The notes below the pieces were generated by a model. That model had not been told where the DNA came from and ran no database searches. It saw only the letters and a program-made list of their open reading frames with translations. From NCBI RefSeq assembly GCF_009649845.1, contig NZ_WJIE01000007.1, positions 496,001 to 560,000 on the forward strand: 64,000 nt of DNA, read 5' to 3'. Made by a program: the position numbers and the translations under genes. Positions 18,090-26,317 of the stretch are shown here, one piece after another (the stretch's first letter is position 1; every line of letters starts with the position of its first letter). The stretch comes from Polyangium spumosum (GTDB lineage: Bacteria; Myxococcota_A; Polyangia; Polyangiales; Polyangiaceae).

Positions 18090-21005
18090 ATGAGGTTTCG
18101 CACGATTCGACGGCTGCTCGCGGCGACGGTTCTGGTGGGTGGCCTCGCTGCGGTCGCCGCCGCCCCCATCCGGCGCGCGCACGCGGCCGTTCCGCTGACG
18201 ATCACCAACCAGGGACGCCTCTTCGACGCGAACGACACGCCGATCAACGGCCCGCTCACCGTGAGGTTCGCGATCTACGACGCGCCGGACGCGCAGGCGC
18301 CGCTGTGGAGCGAGGAGCACACGATCGAGTTCGACGAGGGGTTCTACTCGGTGTCCCTCGGCTCGCTCGTGCCCTTCGACAAGGTGTTCGACGGCTCGGT
18401 CCGGTACCTCGGGATCACGATCGAGAGCGACCCCGAGCTCTTGCCGCGCGCGCCCATCCAGAGCGTGCCCTATGCATTGCTCGCGAACGACGTCAACGGG
18501 GACATCCACCCGACGACCGTCACGATCAACGGCACCGAGGTCATCAATAACAACGGCGAGTGGGTCGGCCCGCCGACGGGCCTCGTCGGGCCGACGGGGC
18601 CGATGGGGCCGACGGGCGCCGACGGGCCCGTGGGTCCGGTGGGCGCGACGGGCGTGATGGGTCCGGTGGGCCCCGAGGGTCCGATGGGTCCGGTCGGGCC
18701 GATGGGGCCGACGGGCGCGATGGGGCCGATCGGGCCGATCGGTCCGATCGGGCCGGTGGGCGCGACCGGCGCGACCGGCGCGACGGGCGTGACGGGTGCG
18801 GTGGGTCCGATGGGGCCGATGGGCGCGACGGGGCCGATGGGTCCGCAAGGAGATGTAGGCCCCACCGGGCCGGTTGGACCCATGGGGCCACAGGGTATCA
18901 CCGGTCCTCAGGGTGAGATCGGACCCATGGGACCGACCGGGCCGATGGGCCCGCAGGGGGCCGTGGGCCCCACCGGGCCGGTTGGACCCATGGGGCCACA
19001 GGGTATCACCGGTCCTCAAGGTGAGATCGGACCCATGGGACCGACCGGGCCGATGGGCCCGCAGGGGGACGTAGGCCCCACGGGGCCGGTTGGACCCATG
19101 GGGCCACAGGGTATCACCGGTCCTCAAGGTGAGATCGGACCCATGGGGCCCACCGGTCCCATGGGCCCGCAGGGGGCCGTGGGCCCCACCGGGCCGGTTG
19201 GACCCATGGGGCCACAGGGTATCACCGGTCCTCAGGGTGAGATCGGACCCATGGGGCCCACCGGTCCGATGGGCCCGCAGGGGGACGTAGGCCCCACCGG
19301 GCCGGTTGGACCCATGGGGCCACAGGGTATCACCGGTCCTCAAGGAGAGATCGGACCCATGGGCCCGACCGGTCCGATGGGCCCGCAGGGCGCGACCGGC
19401 GCGATGGGTCCCCAGGGGCCCATCGGTCCGCAAGGCGCCACCGGCGCGCAAGGCCCCATCGGTCCGCAAGGCGCCACCGGCGCGCAAGGCCCCATCGGTC
19501 CGCAAGGCGCCACCGGCGCGCAAGGCCCCCAGGGCGCCACCGGCGCACAGGGCCCCATCGGTCCGCAAGGCGCCACCGGCGCGCAAGGCCCGCAAGGCCC
19601 CCAGGGTCCCGTCGGCGCCACCGGCGCGCAGGGCCCCCAGGGCATCCAGGGCCCGATCGGCCCCACCGGGGCGCAAGGTCCCGCGGGTCCGGCCGGCGCC
19701 ACCGGCGCGCAGGGCCCGCAAGGCTCCCAGGGTCCCGTCGGCCCCCAGGGCCCCGCCGGCTCGGCCAACATCAATGGCACGACCAATACCATCGTCAAAT
19801 TCACCGGCCCCACGACGGGCGGCAACTCGAGCATCACCGACGACGCCACCACGGTGACCACCACCGGCCGGTTCGACGTCACGGGCGGCGCCGGCACGGG
19901 TTACGACGCCGCCTCCATCGAGGTCCGCACGACGAACACGCCGAGGATCGCCTTCCACTGGCCAGGCGTCGTCGCCTCGCAGCTCGGCATGGGCAACGAC
20001 GGCGTCGTGCGCACGTACAACAACCCCGGCACGGGTTACGAGCAGTTCGCCGCCTCGAACATCCACGCGAACGGTTATCTGCGCGTGAACTCGGCCGCCG
20101 ACACCGGCGGGAACCTGCGCTTCACCGCGGCGAACCCGTACATCGTCGCGAGCTCGTACGTCGTCGTCCCAGGCGGCGCCTATTTCAATTCGGGCACCGT
20201 CTACTTCCAGGCGCAGGCCCAGTTCCGCGGCGGCATCCACAACGACAATGGCCCGTACCTGCAATACGACGGCGGCACCTCGAACATCAACTACTTCCCC
20301 GGCGTCATCGGCGTCGGCACCGCGAGCCCGGCCGAGCAGATCCACGCGACCGGCAACATCCGGGCCGACGGGATCGTCTACTGGGGCAATGGCCTCACGC
20401 GCACCGAGACGAAAAACAACGCCGACGCGACGGGCTCCCGGAGCGGCTTCTTCGAGACCTCGGCCCCCGTGAACTACTACCCGAACGCCTCCGGGTGGCA
20501 GCACCTCATCGACGTGCGCCATTCGAATGGCGGCAACAACCACGCATTGCAGATCGGCGGCAGCTTCTTCGACCAGGACCTCTGGTATCGCAAGACGAAC
20601 AACGCCGGCAACACGACCTGGCTGCAGCTCATCGGCCGCGGCCCGCGGCAATGCACCGCGCCATTCAACGCGATCGGCGCGACCACGACGACGACCCTCG
20701 GCGGCATCGCCCGCTCGAACACCATCTGCGCCACCACCTGGTTCGCCGCGCAGACCTTCAACAACGCGCAGAACGTCTGCGCCGCGCTCGGCGGGCACAT
20801 CTCGACCTACAACGACCTCTACCGGCTCGCCCAGGCGAACGGCACGGGCTCCGTCCTCTTCAACGGCGACTGGATCGGCAACCGCTCCGGCGACGACGAC
20901 GCGTACTGCATCAACTCGACGAACCTGACGAACTTCGAAGGGAACTGCGACAAGAACAACAGTCGCATCTTCCGCTGCGTCAACAGCTCCAATTACAATG
21001 AGTAA
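18090..21005 (+). CDS. Collagen-like surface fibre protein with tail-fibre/lectin-like C-terminus
   Basis: A 971-residue secreted protein. A signal peptide ([19 protein letters not shown]) is followed by a beta-rich head ([32 protein letters not shown]) often seen at the N-terminus of bacterial fibre proteins. About residues 166-560 are an unbroken run of some 130 Gly-X-Y triplets, rich in GPT, GPM, GPQ and GAT, predicted to form a triple helix. Residues 254-433 are five exact-length 36-residue repeats. The C-terminal 400 residues look like phage tail-fibre or pilus-tip modules ([36 protein letters not shown]). It ends in a Cys-containing C-type-lectin-like block ([25 protein letters not shown]). 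A trimeric adhesin is the likely role. A Shine-Dalgarno AAGGACGAG precedes the ATG. Confidence 0.85.
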   Translation: MRFRTIRRLLAATVLVGGLAAVAAAPIRRAHAAVPLTITNQGRLFDANDTPINGPLTVRFAIYDAPDAQAPLWSEEHTIEFDEGFYSVSLGSLVPFDKVFDGSVRYLGITIESDPELLPRAPIQSVPYALLANDVNGDIHPTTVTINGTEVINNNGEWVGPPTGLVGPTGPMGPTGADGPVGPVGATGVMGPVGPEGPMGPVGPMGPTGAMGPIGPIGPIGPVGATGATGATGVTGAVGPMGPMGATGPMGPQGDVGPTGPVGPMGPQGITGPQGEIGPMGPTGPMGPQGAVGPTGPVGPMGPQGITGPQGEIGPMGPTGPMGPQGDVGPTGPVGPMGPQGITGPQGEIGPMGPTGPMGPQGAVGPTGPVGPMGPQGITGPQGEIGPMGPTGPMGPQGDVGPTGPVGPMGPQGITGPQGEIGPMGPTGPMGPQGATGAMGPQGPIGPQGATGAQGPIGPQGATGAQGPIGPQGATGAQGPQGATGAQGPIGPQGATGAQGPQGPQGPVGATGAQGPQGIQGPIGPTGAQGPAGPAGATGAQGPQGSQGPVGPQGPAGSANINGTTNTIVKFTGPTTGGNSSITDDATTVTTTGRFDVTGGAGTGYDAASIEVRTTNTPRIAFHWPGVVASQLGMGNDGVVRTYNNPGTGYEQFAASNIHANGYLRVNSAADTGGNLRFTAANPYIVASSYVVVPGGAYFNSGTVYFQAQAQFRGGIHNDNGPYLQYDGGTSNINYFPGVIGVGTASPAEQIHATGNIRADGIVYWGNGLTRTETKNNADATGSRSGFFETSAPVNYYPNASGWQHLIDVRHSNGGNNHALQIGGSFFDQDLWYRKTNNAGNTTWLQLIGRGPRQCTAPFNAIGATTTTTLGGIARSNTICATTWFAAQTFNNAQNVCAALGGHISTYNDLYRLAQANGTGSVLFNGDWIGNRSGDDDAYCINSTNLTNFEGNCDKNNSRIFRCVNSSNYNE
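18849..19388 (+). repeat. Five 108-bp tandem repeats coding 36 residues (12 collagen triplets)
   Basis: The block GGTATCACCGG recurs at 18893, 19001, 19109, 19217 and 19325, always 108 bases apart and without indels. Each unit encodes G-(D/A)[17 protein letters not shown] and a second half ending GPTGPMGPQ. Units alternate GDVG, GAVG, GDVG, GAVG, GDVG, which implies a 216-bp higher-order unit. Differences between units are nearly all synonymous (for example cctcagggt against cctcaaggt). The array is prone to expansion or contraction in whole collagen triplets, so fibre length may vary. Confidence 0.95.
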
Positions 21006-21462
21006 AGGCGCCGGGCGCGCGAAGATCCCGATCCTCGTCGCGCTCGGAGGCCTCGTCGCGGCGGGCGCGGCGCTCCTGCTCCGGAACGGGCAGGGCGCGC
21101 CTCCCGAGCCCCCGGCGGCGAGACCCGTGACCGTCGATCAAGCGTTCGTCCCGGAGCGCCCCCGGAGCCCGACGCCGCCGCCGCCCGCGCCCCCCGCGGC
21201 CCCGACCCCCGCGGGCGCAGGCGTGGAAACCACGCGGCGGGTCATCGATCCGGCGCAGGTCTTCAACGAGCCCGGCGAGCCCCTCACGCCGCCCGAGATT
21301 CGTGTCGACGTCGAGGTCGACCCCCGCGGCGCCATGACCGCCGAGCCGCTGATCCCTCCCGTTCTCCAGGCCGACGTGGAGGTCGACCCCCGCGGCGCCA
21401 TGACCGCCGAGCCGCTCACGCCGCCGGTCCTGGAAAACCCGGCCGAGCCCGCGCGCCGCTGA
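20998..21462 (+). CDS. Small membrane-anchored proline-rich protein
   Basis: A 154-residue protein whose ATG lies inside the last codons of the collagen-like gene (ATGAGTAA, 8-base overlap), so translation is probably coupled. Residues 10-27 form one hydrophobic helix ([19 protein letters not shown]) with no lipobox. A Pro/Ala-rich stalk follows. Near the C-terminus a 23-residue segment is repeated twice: [18 protein letters not shown] and [18 protein letters not shown]. It could anchor or help export the fibre protein, but this rests only on gene order. Confidence 0.7.
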   Translation: MSKGAGRAKIPILVALGGLVAAGAALLLRNGQGAPPEPPAARPVTVDQAFVPERPRSPTPPPPAPPAAPTPAGAGVETTRRVIDPAQVFNEPGEPLTPPEIRVDVEVDPRGAMTAEPLIPPVLQADVEVDPRGAMTAEPLTPPVLENPAEPARR

Positions 21463-21518
21463 CAGGCCCCGCCGAGCGGGCTTTCCTCGCGACCGACACG
21501 AGCGTAAAACGCCGCCCG

Positions 21519-22712
21519 ATGATCCCGAGGCCCCTCGCCCGTGCCCGCCGCCTGCCCGCGCTCGTCCTCTGCGCCGCGCTGGCCTGGGGCTGCGACCGCA
21601 CCCCCGAGCTCGCGCGTGAGCACCTCGCGCGGGGCGACGCGGCCCTCGGCGCCGGCCGCTTCGCGCAGGCCCTCGCGGCGTACGGACACGCGCGCGAGCT
21701 CGCGCCCACGGATCCGGACGTGCAACGCGCCCTCATGCGCGCCAGGCTCCACCTCATCGCCGAGAGCGCCGCGCGGATCGCCCCCGAGGCCATCGAGGAC
21801 GCGCGTTACGAGGCCGAGCTGCTCTTCGAGACCGACAAACCTCGCGCGCCCGTGTACCTGACCGCGCTCGGCAACATCCTGGCCCGGCAGGGCGACGCCG
21901 AGGGGGCGAAGATGAAGTTCGCCGAGGCGCTCGTGATCGACCCGAAATCGCCGCTCGCGCACACGGCGCTCGGGCTCGTGCTCATGAGCCGCAAGGAGGA
22001 CGCCGCGCGCGGGAAGGCCGAGTTCCAGGCCGCGCTCGCCGTGAAGCCGGACGCCGCCGGGGCGCTCGTGGGCCTCGGGCAGCTCGAGCTCGCCGACGGC
22101 GATTTCGCGGGCGCCGCGGGGCACCTCGAGGCGGCGCTCCAGGTCGCGGAGAGCTTCGAGGCGCGCCTCGCCCTCGGCAGCGCGCGGGCGAAGCAGGGCA
22201 AGCCCATGGACGCCATCCGGCATTTCCAGCGCGCCGCCGAGCTCGACCCGAAGAGCGCCGAGGCCGTTGGTTCGCTCGGACAGGCGCTGCTCGGCGCGGG
22301 CAAGGTCGAGGAGGCGGAGCGCGCGCTCCGGGCCGCCGCGCAGATGCGGCCGGATCCGGAGACACGAAATGCGCTCGGCTTCGCGCTCGTGCGGCAAAAG
22401 AAGGCGGCGGCCGCGCTCGACGTCTTCCGCGGCGTGCTCGGGGACGAGCCCGCCTCGGCGCCCGCGCTGCTCGGCGCGGGCGTCGCGAGCGAGGAGCTCG
22501 GGCAAAAGGAGCAGGCCCTCGCCCATTATCAGAGGCTGCTCGCGCTCCCGCCGGGCGGCCTCGACGGGCGCATGCTCGCCGACCTGCAAAGACAAGCGCA
22601 GAGCCGCGTCGCGGAGCTCTCGGCCACGCCGCCGGCCGCCGCCGGATCGGCCTCGGCGGGCTTGGCGCCATTGCGACTGGATGCAAAGCGGAGCCTGGAG
22701 AGGCCTTTCTAA
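21519..22712 (+). CDS. TPR-repeat lipoprotein
   Basis: A 397-residue protein. The signal ends in ALAWGC (Cys at about 25). From residue 30 to 350 it is a chain of helical 34-residue units with TPR character: ARGDAALGAGRFAQALAAY, LTALGNILARQGDAEGAKM, HTALGLVLMSRK and ALGSARAKQGKPMDAIRHF. TPR arrays bind peptides or scaffold complexes, so this may be an outer- or inner-membrane assembly factor. It sits third in the run collagen-like protein, anchored protein, TPR lipoprotein, selenoprotein, with short gaps (56 and 48 bases). A role in handling the fibre protein is a guess from context. Confidence 0.8.
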   Translation: MIPRPLARARRLPALVLCAALAWGCDRTPELAREHLARGDAALGAGRFAQALAAYGHARELAPTDPDVQRALMRARLHLIAESAARIAPEAIEDARYEAELLFETDKPRAPVYLTALGNILARQGDAEGAKMKFAEALVIDPKSPLAHTALGLVLMSRKEDAARGKAEFQAALAVKPDAAGALVGLGQLELADGDFAGAAGHLEAALQVAESFEARLALGSARAKQGKPMDAIRHFQRAAELDPKSAEAVGSLGQALLGAGKVEEAERALRAAAQMRPDPETRNALGFALVRQKKAAAALDVFRGVLGDEPASAPALLGAGVASEELGQKEQALAHYQRLLALPPGGLDGRMLADLQRQAQSRVAELSATPPAAAGSASAGLAPLRLDAKRSLERPF

Positions 22713-22760
22713 ACGAAAAGGGATCGACGGCAGGGTCGCGAACATGGTAAGCAACCCGGC

Positions 22761-23411
22761 ATGTCCCGAACGAAGAAGGTCCTGGTTTCGGTCGCAGCGC
22801 TCCTCGTGGCGGCGGGCGCGGTCGTCGTGGGGTGGATCGGGCCGCGCAACGTCATTGGCATGTTGCGGTACGACCAGCGTGAAGAGGGGCGGCTCGCGGT
22901 CGGCGACGCGGCCCCCGACGTGGAGCTCGTCTCGCTCGGCGAGGGGCGGCGGGAGAAGCTCTCCGCGTACATCGGGGAGAAGCCGCTCGTCCTGATCTTC
23001 GGCAGCTTCACATGACCGCCCTTCCGGCGCTCGGTCGAGCGCCTCGAGGCGATGTTCGGGCGATATGGCAAGAGCGCCCGTTTCCTCACGGTCTACATCA
23101 AGGAGGCCCACCCGACCGACGAATGGCAGATGGACGTGAACGAGAAACACAACGTCTGCTACCCGCAGCCGCGGAGCACCGAGAGCCGCGTGGCCATCGC
23201 CGCCGACTTCGTGAAGCGCTTCGAATACGACATTCCGCTCCTCGTGGATCCGATCGAGAACCCCGCGAACGCGGCCTATGCGGCCTGGCCGGAGCGGCTC
23301 TACGTGATCGACGAGAAGGGGGCCATCGTTTACAAGGGCGGGATGGGGCCGTTCGAGTTTCACCCGGAGGAGGTGGAGACCTGGCTCGCCCGGCGGTTCC
23401 CGGGGGATTGA
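22761..23411 (+). CDS. Iodothyronine-deiodinase-like selenoprotein (in-frame TGA = selenocysteine 85)
   Basis: Read through one TGA (23013-23015), this is a single 216-residue protein; a standard caller would give false pieces of 84 and 119 residues. Residues 8-26 are a membrane anchor. From residue 27 it matches the deiodinase family of thioredoxin-fold proteins: PRNVIGMLRYDQREEG, VGDAAPDVELVSL, then PLVLIFGSFT-U-PPFRRSVE. Known deiodinases read GSCTU at the same point, so U85 is the expected redox residue. The downstream half keeps the family blocks FLTVYIKEAHPTDEWQM and RLYVIDEKGAIVYKGG. The frame is unchanged across the TGA, which argues against a frameshift. Bacterial members have no proven thyroid-hormone-like substrate; a membrane-attached selenol reductase or peroxidase is the inference. 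No strong Shine-Dalgarno site is seen. Confidence 0.9.
23026..23043 (+). promoter_or_regulatory. Candidate bacterial SECIS hairpin
   Basis: Ten bases after the TGA at 23013-23015 stands a perfect 7-bp inverted repeat: GGCGCTC (23026-23032), loop GGTC (23033-23036), GAGCGCC (23037-23043). Bacterial SECIS elements are hairpins inside the coding region just 3' of the UGA, with a G in the first two loop bases and the loop roughly 16-37 bases from the UGA. Here the loop starts 18 bases after it. This element would recruit SelB with Sec-tRNA. The match is to the general model only; no folding program was run. Confidence 0.75.
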
Positions 23412-23439
23412 TTCCAGCTCACCGGCGTCGAGATAGGTC

Positions 23440-23640
23440 TCAGAGCTCGGAGAGCTTTTTCCCGCCCGAGGCCTGCTCCTCGATCGCGGGAGGCGGCGGC
23501 GGTGGCGGCGGCGGCATACCGGGGAACATGCCCGCGCCGAGCACGAGGGCAATCCGGCCCATGGAACGGAACGAATACAAAAGGCGACGGACGAAGCGTC
23601 GCCAGGCCCTCCTGCGAGGGCTGGGGTCCCGAGGCGACAT
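23440..23640 (-). CDS. Small Arg-rich and polyproline protein
   Basis: A 66-residue protein with a strong start: AAGGAG seven bases before the ATG at 23640. The first 25 residues are very basic (RRRAWRRFVRRLLYSF), then comes a short hydrophobic stretch (IALVLGAGMFPGM), nine consecutive prolines and an acidic-to-basic tail (AIEEQASGGKKLSEL). The amphipathic basic part could bind membrane or nucleic acid. No family is recognised. It follows a secreted small protein on the same strand, with a long inverted repeat between them that reaches the ribosome site. Confidence 0.6.
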   Translation of the reverse strand: MSPRDPSPRRRAWRRFVRRLLYSFRSMGRIALVLGAGMFPGMPPPPPPPPPAIEEQASGGKKLSEL

Positions 23641-23650
23641 CGCTTTCTCC

Positions 23651-23700
23651 TTTGCTGATGAATCGAGAGGCCACGCGAGAGGGCCCTCGAATTCAGCAAA
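23651..23700. repeat. Inverted repeat between two small minus-strand genes
   Basis: TTTGCTGA (23651-23658) and its complement TCAGCAAA (23693-23700) flank 34 bases. Inside, AATCGAG and CTCGAAT extend the pairing, giving a stem of about 13 bp with a small internal mismatch. On the minus strand the structure starts at the stop codon of the upstream gene (23693-23695), and its second arm touches the AAGGAG of the gene starting at 23640. It might be a terminator or attenuator, or it might control ribosome access. It lacks a T-tract. Confidence 0.55.
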
Positions 23701-24025
23701 GGAGCGCGCAATGCAAAAGCCAGCGTTCGGCGGGGACGGGGACGGACGAGGCGTCCGGAGCGGTCGCGGCGAGCGGCTCTGTCCGGACGAACGAGGGCAC
23801 CTTCCTGGGCGGGGCTTCGACCTCGGCCCGGGGCGCCTCGACGTGTCTCGGCGCGACCTCGGGCGCGGCTCGGGCGACCTGCGCGGCGGCCCTCGTGTAC
23901 GCGACGACGAGCACCGTGTCGACCACGGCCGGCGCAGAACGCGCCGGCGCGGCCGGGAGCAGCAGCACGAGGCAGGCGAGCAGCACGCGGAGCGCGCGCA
24001 CGATTCGCCAGGGGTGCCGATGCAT
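23693..24025 (-). CDS. Small secreted Ala/Pro/Val-rich protein
   Basis: A 110-residue frame from the ATG at 24025 (longer in-frame starts exist up to 24082). It has a classic signal peptide: basic RHPWRIVRALR, then LLACLVLLLPAAPARSA. The mature part is about 80 residues, rich in Ala, Val, Pro and Glu (VARAAPEVAPRHVEAPRAEV), and ends in WLLHCALLC. No Shine-Dalgarno site is evident. No family is recognised. It is followed by the 66-residue gene on the same strand, 52 bases later. Confidence 0.5.
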   Translation of the reverse strand: MHRHPWRIVRALRVLLACLVLLLPAAPARSAPAVVDTVLVVAYTRAAAQVARAAPEVAPRHVEAPRAEVEAPPRKVPSFVRTEPLAATAPDASSVPVPAERWLLHCALLC

Positions 24026-24117
24026 GGGCCGCAGCCTAAGGCGCGCGCCGGCCCCGCGCAATGCCGGCCGCGCACGAGCCATGGACAGCCGGGCGCGGGA
24101 GGGCTACGAGGTTCCGC

Positions 24118-24966
24118 ATGCCCCGGCCCATCGCCCCCTCCGAGCGCCGTGACGCCTTCGAGCGCGACGGTTTCCTCGTCCTGCCCGGGTTCGTCTCGGT
24201 CGACGCGTGTGAGGCCCTCCGGCGCCGCGTCGAGGAGATGGTCCGAGACTTCGACCCGGAGGCGCACCGCTCGGTCTTCAGCACCCACGAGCAGACGCGC
24301 ACCTCCGACGCGTATTTCCTCGAATCGGGCGGCGAGATCCGCTTCTTCTTCGAGGAGGGCGCGCTCGATCCGGAGGGCCGCCTGCGCGTGCCCAGGGACC
24401 GGGCGCTCAACAAGATCGGCCACGCGATGCACGACCTCGATCCGGTCTTCGATCGATTCTCGCGCACGCCCGCCCTCGCGGCGCTCTCGGCCGAGCTCGG
24501 CCTCGCGCGACCGGTCCTAATTCAATCGATGTACATCTTCAAGCAGCCCCACATCGGCGGCGAGGTGGTCTGTCACCAGGACGCGACGTTCCTCTACACC
24601 GATCCCGTCACCGTCACCGGCTTCTGGTTCGCGCTGGAGGACGCCACGATCGAGAATGGCTGCTTGTGGGCCGTGCCCGGCGGACACCGGCAGGGGCTCA
24701 AGAAGCGTTTCTTGCGGGACGGGCGCGGAGGGACGCGCTTCGAGGTGCTCGACGAGGCGCCGCTCGTCGAGGACGGCGCGACTCCTCTGGAGGTCCCGGC
24801 CGGCACGCTGGTCGTGCTCCACGGCCTGCTCCCGCATCGAAGCGCGGAGAACCGCTCGGGGCGGTCGAGGCACGCCTACGCCGTGCACGTCGTCGATGCG
24901 GACGCGTATTACCCCGAGGACAACTGGCTCCTGCGCCCCGACCTGCCTTTGCGTGGTTTTTCCTGA
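24118..24966 (+). CDS. Phytanoyl-CoA dioxygenase (PhyH) family protein
   Basis: A 282-residue Fe(II)/2-oxoglutarate oxygenase-like protein. The start at 24118 has GAGG six bases upstream; an earlier ATG at 24061 would add 19 unconserved residues. Near the N-terminus is FERDGFLVLPGFVSVDACEAL, typical of PhyH proteins. The iron triad is visible as H153-Q-D155 (VVCHQDATF) and H240 (LLPHRSAENRS), with a nearby Arg for 2-oxoglutarate. The MYIFKQPHIGGEV and ENGCLWAVPGGH blocks resemble the PHYHD1 branch rather than true phytanoyl-CoA hydroxylases. It is a cytoplasmic hydroxylase of unknown substrate. It is convergent with the SGNH lipoprotein, four bases apart. Confidence 0.85.
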   Translation: MPRPIAPSERRDAFERDGFLVLPGFVSVDACEALRRRVEEMVRDFDPEAHRSVFSTHEQTRTSDAYFLESGGEIRFFFEEGALDPEGRLRVPRDRALNKIGHAMHDLDPVFDRFSRTPALAALSAELGLARPVLIQSMYIFKQPHIGGEVVCHQDATFLYTDPVTVTGFWFALEDATIENGCLWAVPGGHRQGLKKRFLRDGRGGTRFEVLDEAPLVEDGATPLEVPAGTLVVLHGLLPHRSAENRSGRSRHAYAVHVVDADAYYPEDNWLLRPDLPLRGFS

Positions 24967-24970
24967 TGGA

Positions 24971-26224
24971 TCAGGGATCCGGCCACAGATTCAACTGCGG
25001 ATCCGGCCAGCGGAACGGGTTCTGCGTCGCGTTCGCGTTCGCGAAATCGTTCTGGCACGAGGTGATGTTGTTCGGCTGGTTCAGCAGCGTCCAGAACGAG
25101 GCGCAGACGTTCTGCGAGATGAAGGACCGGCACTCCTCCATCGTGTGCTCGCCCGGCTTCGGCTTGCCGTAGTAGGCTTGCACGAAATTCCAGGCGATCT
25201 CCTGCATGTCGGCCGCAGGCTCGGCAGCGACGCCCGCGGGGACGGCCGCGCCGACCGGCGAGGCGCGGAAGATCGACGCGTACGTGACGAGCGAGAGGTA
25301 ATACACGCCGAGCGGCGTCATGTGCACGTTGTCGCTGAAGATCATGTCGAGCTTCTGCGACGTCCCGCCCGTGATGCCAGCCACCTCGTCGTTCAGGATG
25401 CGCTCCACGAGGTCCACGAGCGCCGCGCCCGCGGGCAACGTCTCCACGCGATCGGCCCGCCCCTCGGCCTCGAGCGAGAGGTTCACCTTCGTCGCCACGC
25501 ACTCCCACGCGTAGAGCGCGTTCTTCTCGTGGCCGATCCACGTCTGCGGGGCATTCTTGTCGACGTCGAGCCAGCTATGGTAAAAGAGCGTGCGCCCGGC
25601 CGGGTTCCCGTCGATCAGCCGATCGTGGTAATGGCGCAGGAAGCCGAACGTGTCCTCCCACCAGATCGTGCCGAGGACGTCGTGCCGCTCCGTGATCACG
25701 AGGGTATCGTAGAGCTCGCCGGGCCCGAGCGTCTTCGGGGAGAGCAGCTCCTCGATCACGTTCATGTCGCTGCCGTCGCGGTTCTTCCCGGTCGAGTATC
25801 CGGGCCAGCCCGGCGCGTCGAAGCTCCCGCCCTTGGTCCGCACCCGGATGGGCGAGCCGATCCCGATCTGCTCGTTGAAATTGAAATCCTTCCCGAGGCT
25901 CTGCGCGATGCTCAGCACGTAGTCGGGCAAGGGATTGTCCGTGAGGCTGTGCCCGGAGAGGAACATCCGCGCCGACGCGCGCCCCTCGAGGCCCACGCCG
26001 CCGCCCACGCCGCCCACGCCGCCCACGCCGCCCGCGCCGCCCGCGCCGCCGCCGCCCACGCCGCCGCTGCCGCCCGCGCCGCCATTACCTCCGGCGCCCG
26101 TGCCGCCCGCGCCGCCGGGATTCGACGACGACGCATCATCCGAGCATCCGGACGCGGCGCACACCGCCGCCATGCCCGAAAGCACGAGCGGCATCCAAAG
26201 GCTCCTCCACCCACGCTGATTCAT
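24971..26224 (-). CDS. SGNH-hydrolase-like lipoprotein
   Basis: A 417-residue protein. The ATG at 26224 has GGAGG five bases upstream and is preferred to the in-frame start at 26245. The signal ends in CAASGC. A Gly/Ala/Val linker about 50 residues long (GGVGGGGAGGAGG) follows. The catalytic-type region starts RMFLSGHSLTDNPLPDY, where the Ser in GHSL fits the SGNH nucleophile. A distal DNVHMTPLGVYYLSL fits the terminal D..H block. The YDTLVITERHDVLG block in the middle could supply the N and H positions loosely. Esterase or carbohydrate deacetylase activity on the cell surface is the inference. Confidence 0.75.
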   Translation of the reverse strand: MNQRGWRSLWMPLVLSGMAAVCAASGCSDDASSSNPGGAGGTGAGGNGGAGGSGGVGGGGAGGAGGVGGVGGVGGGVGLEGRASARMFLSGHSLTDNPLPDYVLSIAQSLGKDFNFNEQIGIGSPIRVRTKGGSFDAPGWPGYSTGKNRDGSDMNVIEELLSPKTLGPGELYDTLVITERHDVLGTIWWEDTFGFLRHYHDRLIDGNPAGRTLFYHSWLDVDKNAPQTWIGHEKNALYAWECVATKVNLSLEAEGRADRVETLPAGAALVDLVERILNDEVAGITGGTSQKLDMIFSDNVHMTPLGVYYLSLVTYASIFRASPVGAAVPAGVAAEPAADMQEIAWNFVQAYYGKPKPGEHTMEECRSFISQNVCASFWTLLNQPNNITSCQNDFANANATQNPFRWPDPQLNLWPDP

Positions 26225-26317
26225 GACTTCCTCCAGGAAAAGCAAGCTCCGTAGCGACCCGTACGAGTCCTAACGGCGATTGCCATTCCCTGTCAAGGAG
26301 CAGCGAAGGCGGGGCGC

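Noticed and set aside
18849-19388. Non-coding satellite
   Set aside because: All units preserve the Gly-X-Y frame inside a signal-bearing protein, so the repeats are coding.
17862-20798. 978-residue minus-strand Arg/His/Gly-rich repetitive frame
   Set aside because: It is the mirror of the collagen-like gene; the repeats stay open in several frames because the unit is a multiple of three.
22761-23015. An 84-residue gene ending at TGA followed by a separate 119-residue gene
   Set aside because: The two parts are in one frame, together cover one deiodinase-family protein, and a SECIS-like hairpin follows the TGA. A selenoprotein explains all three facts.
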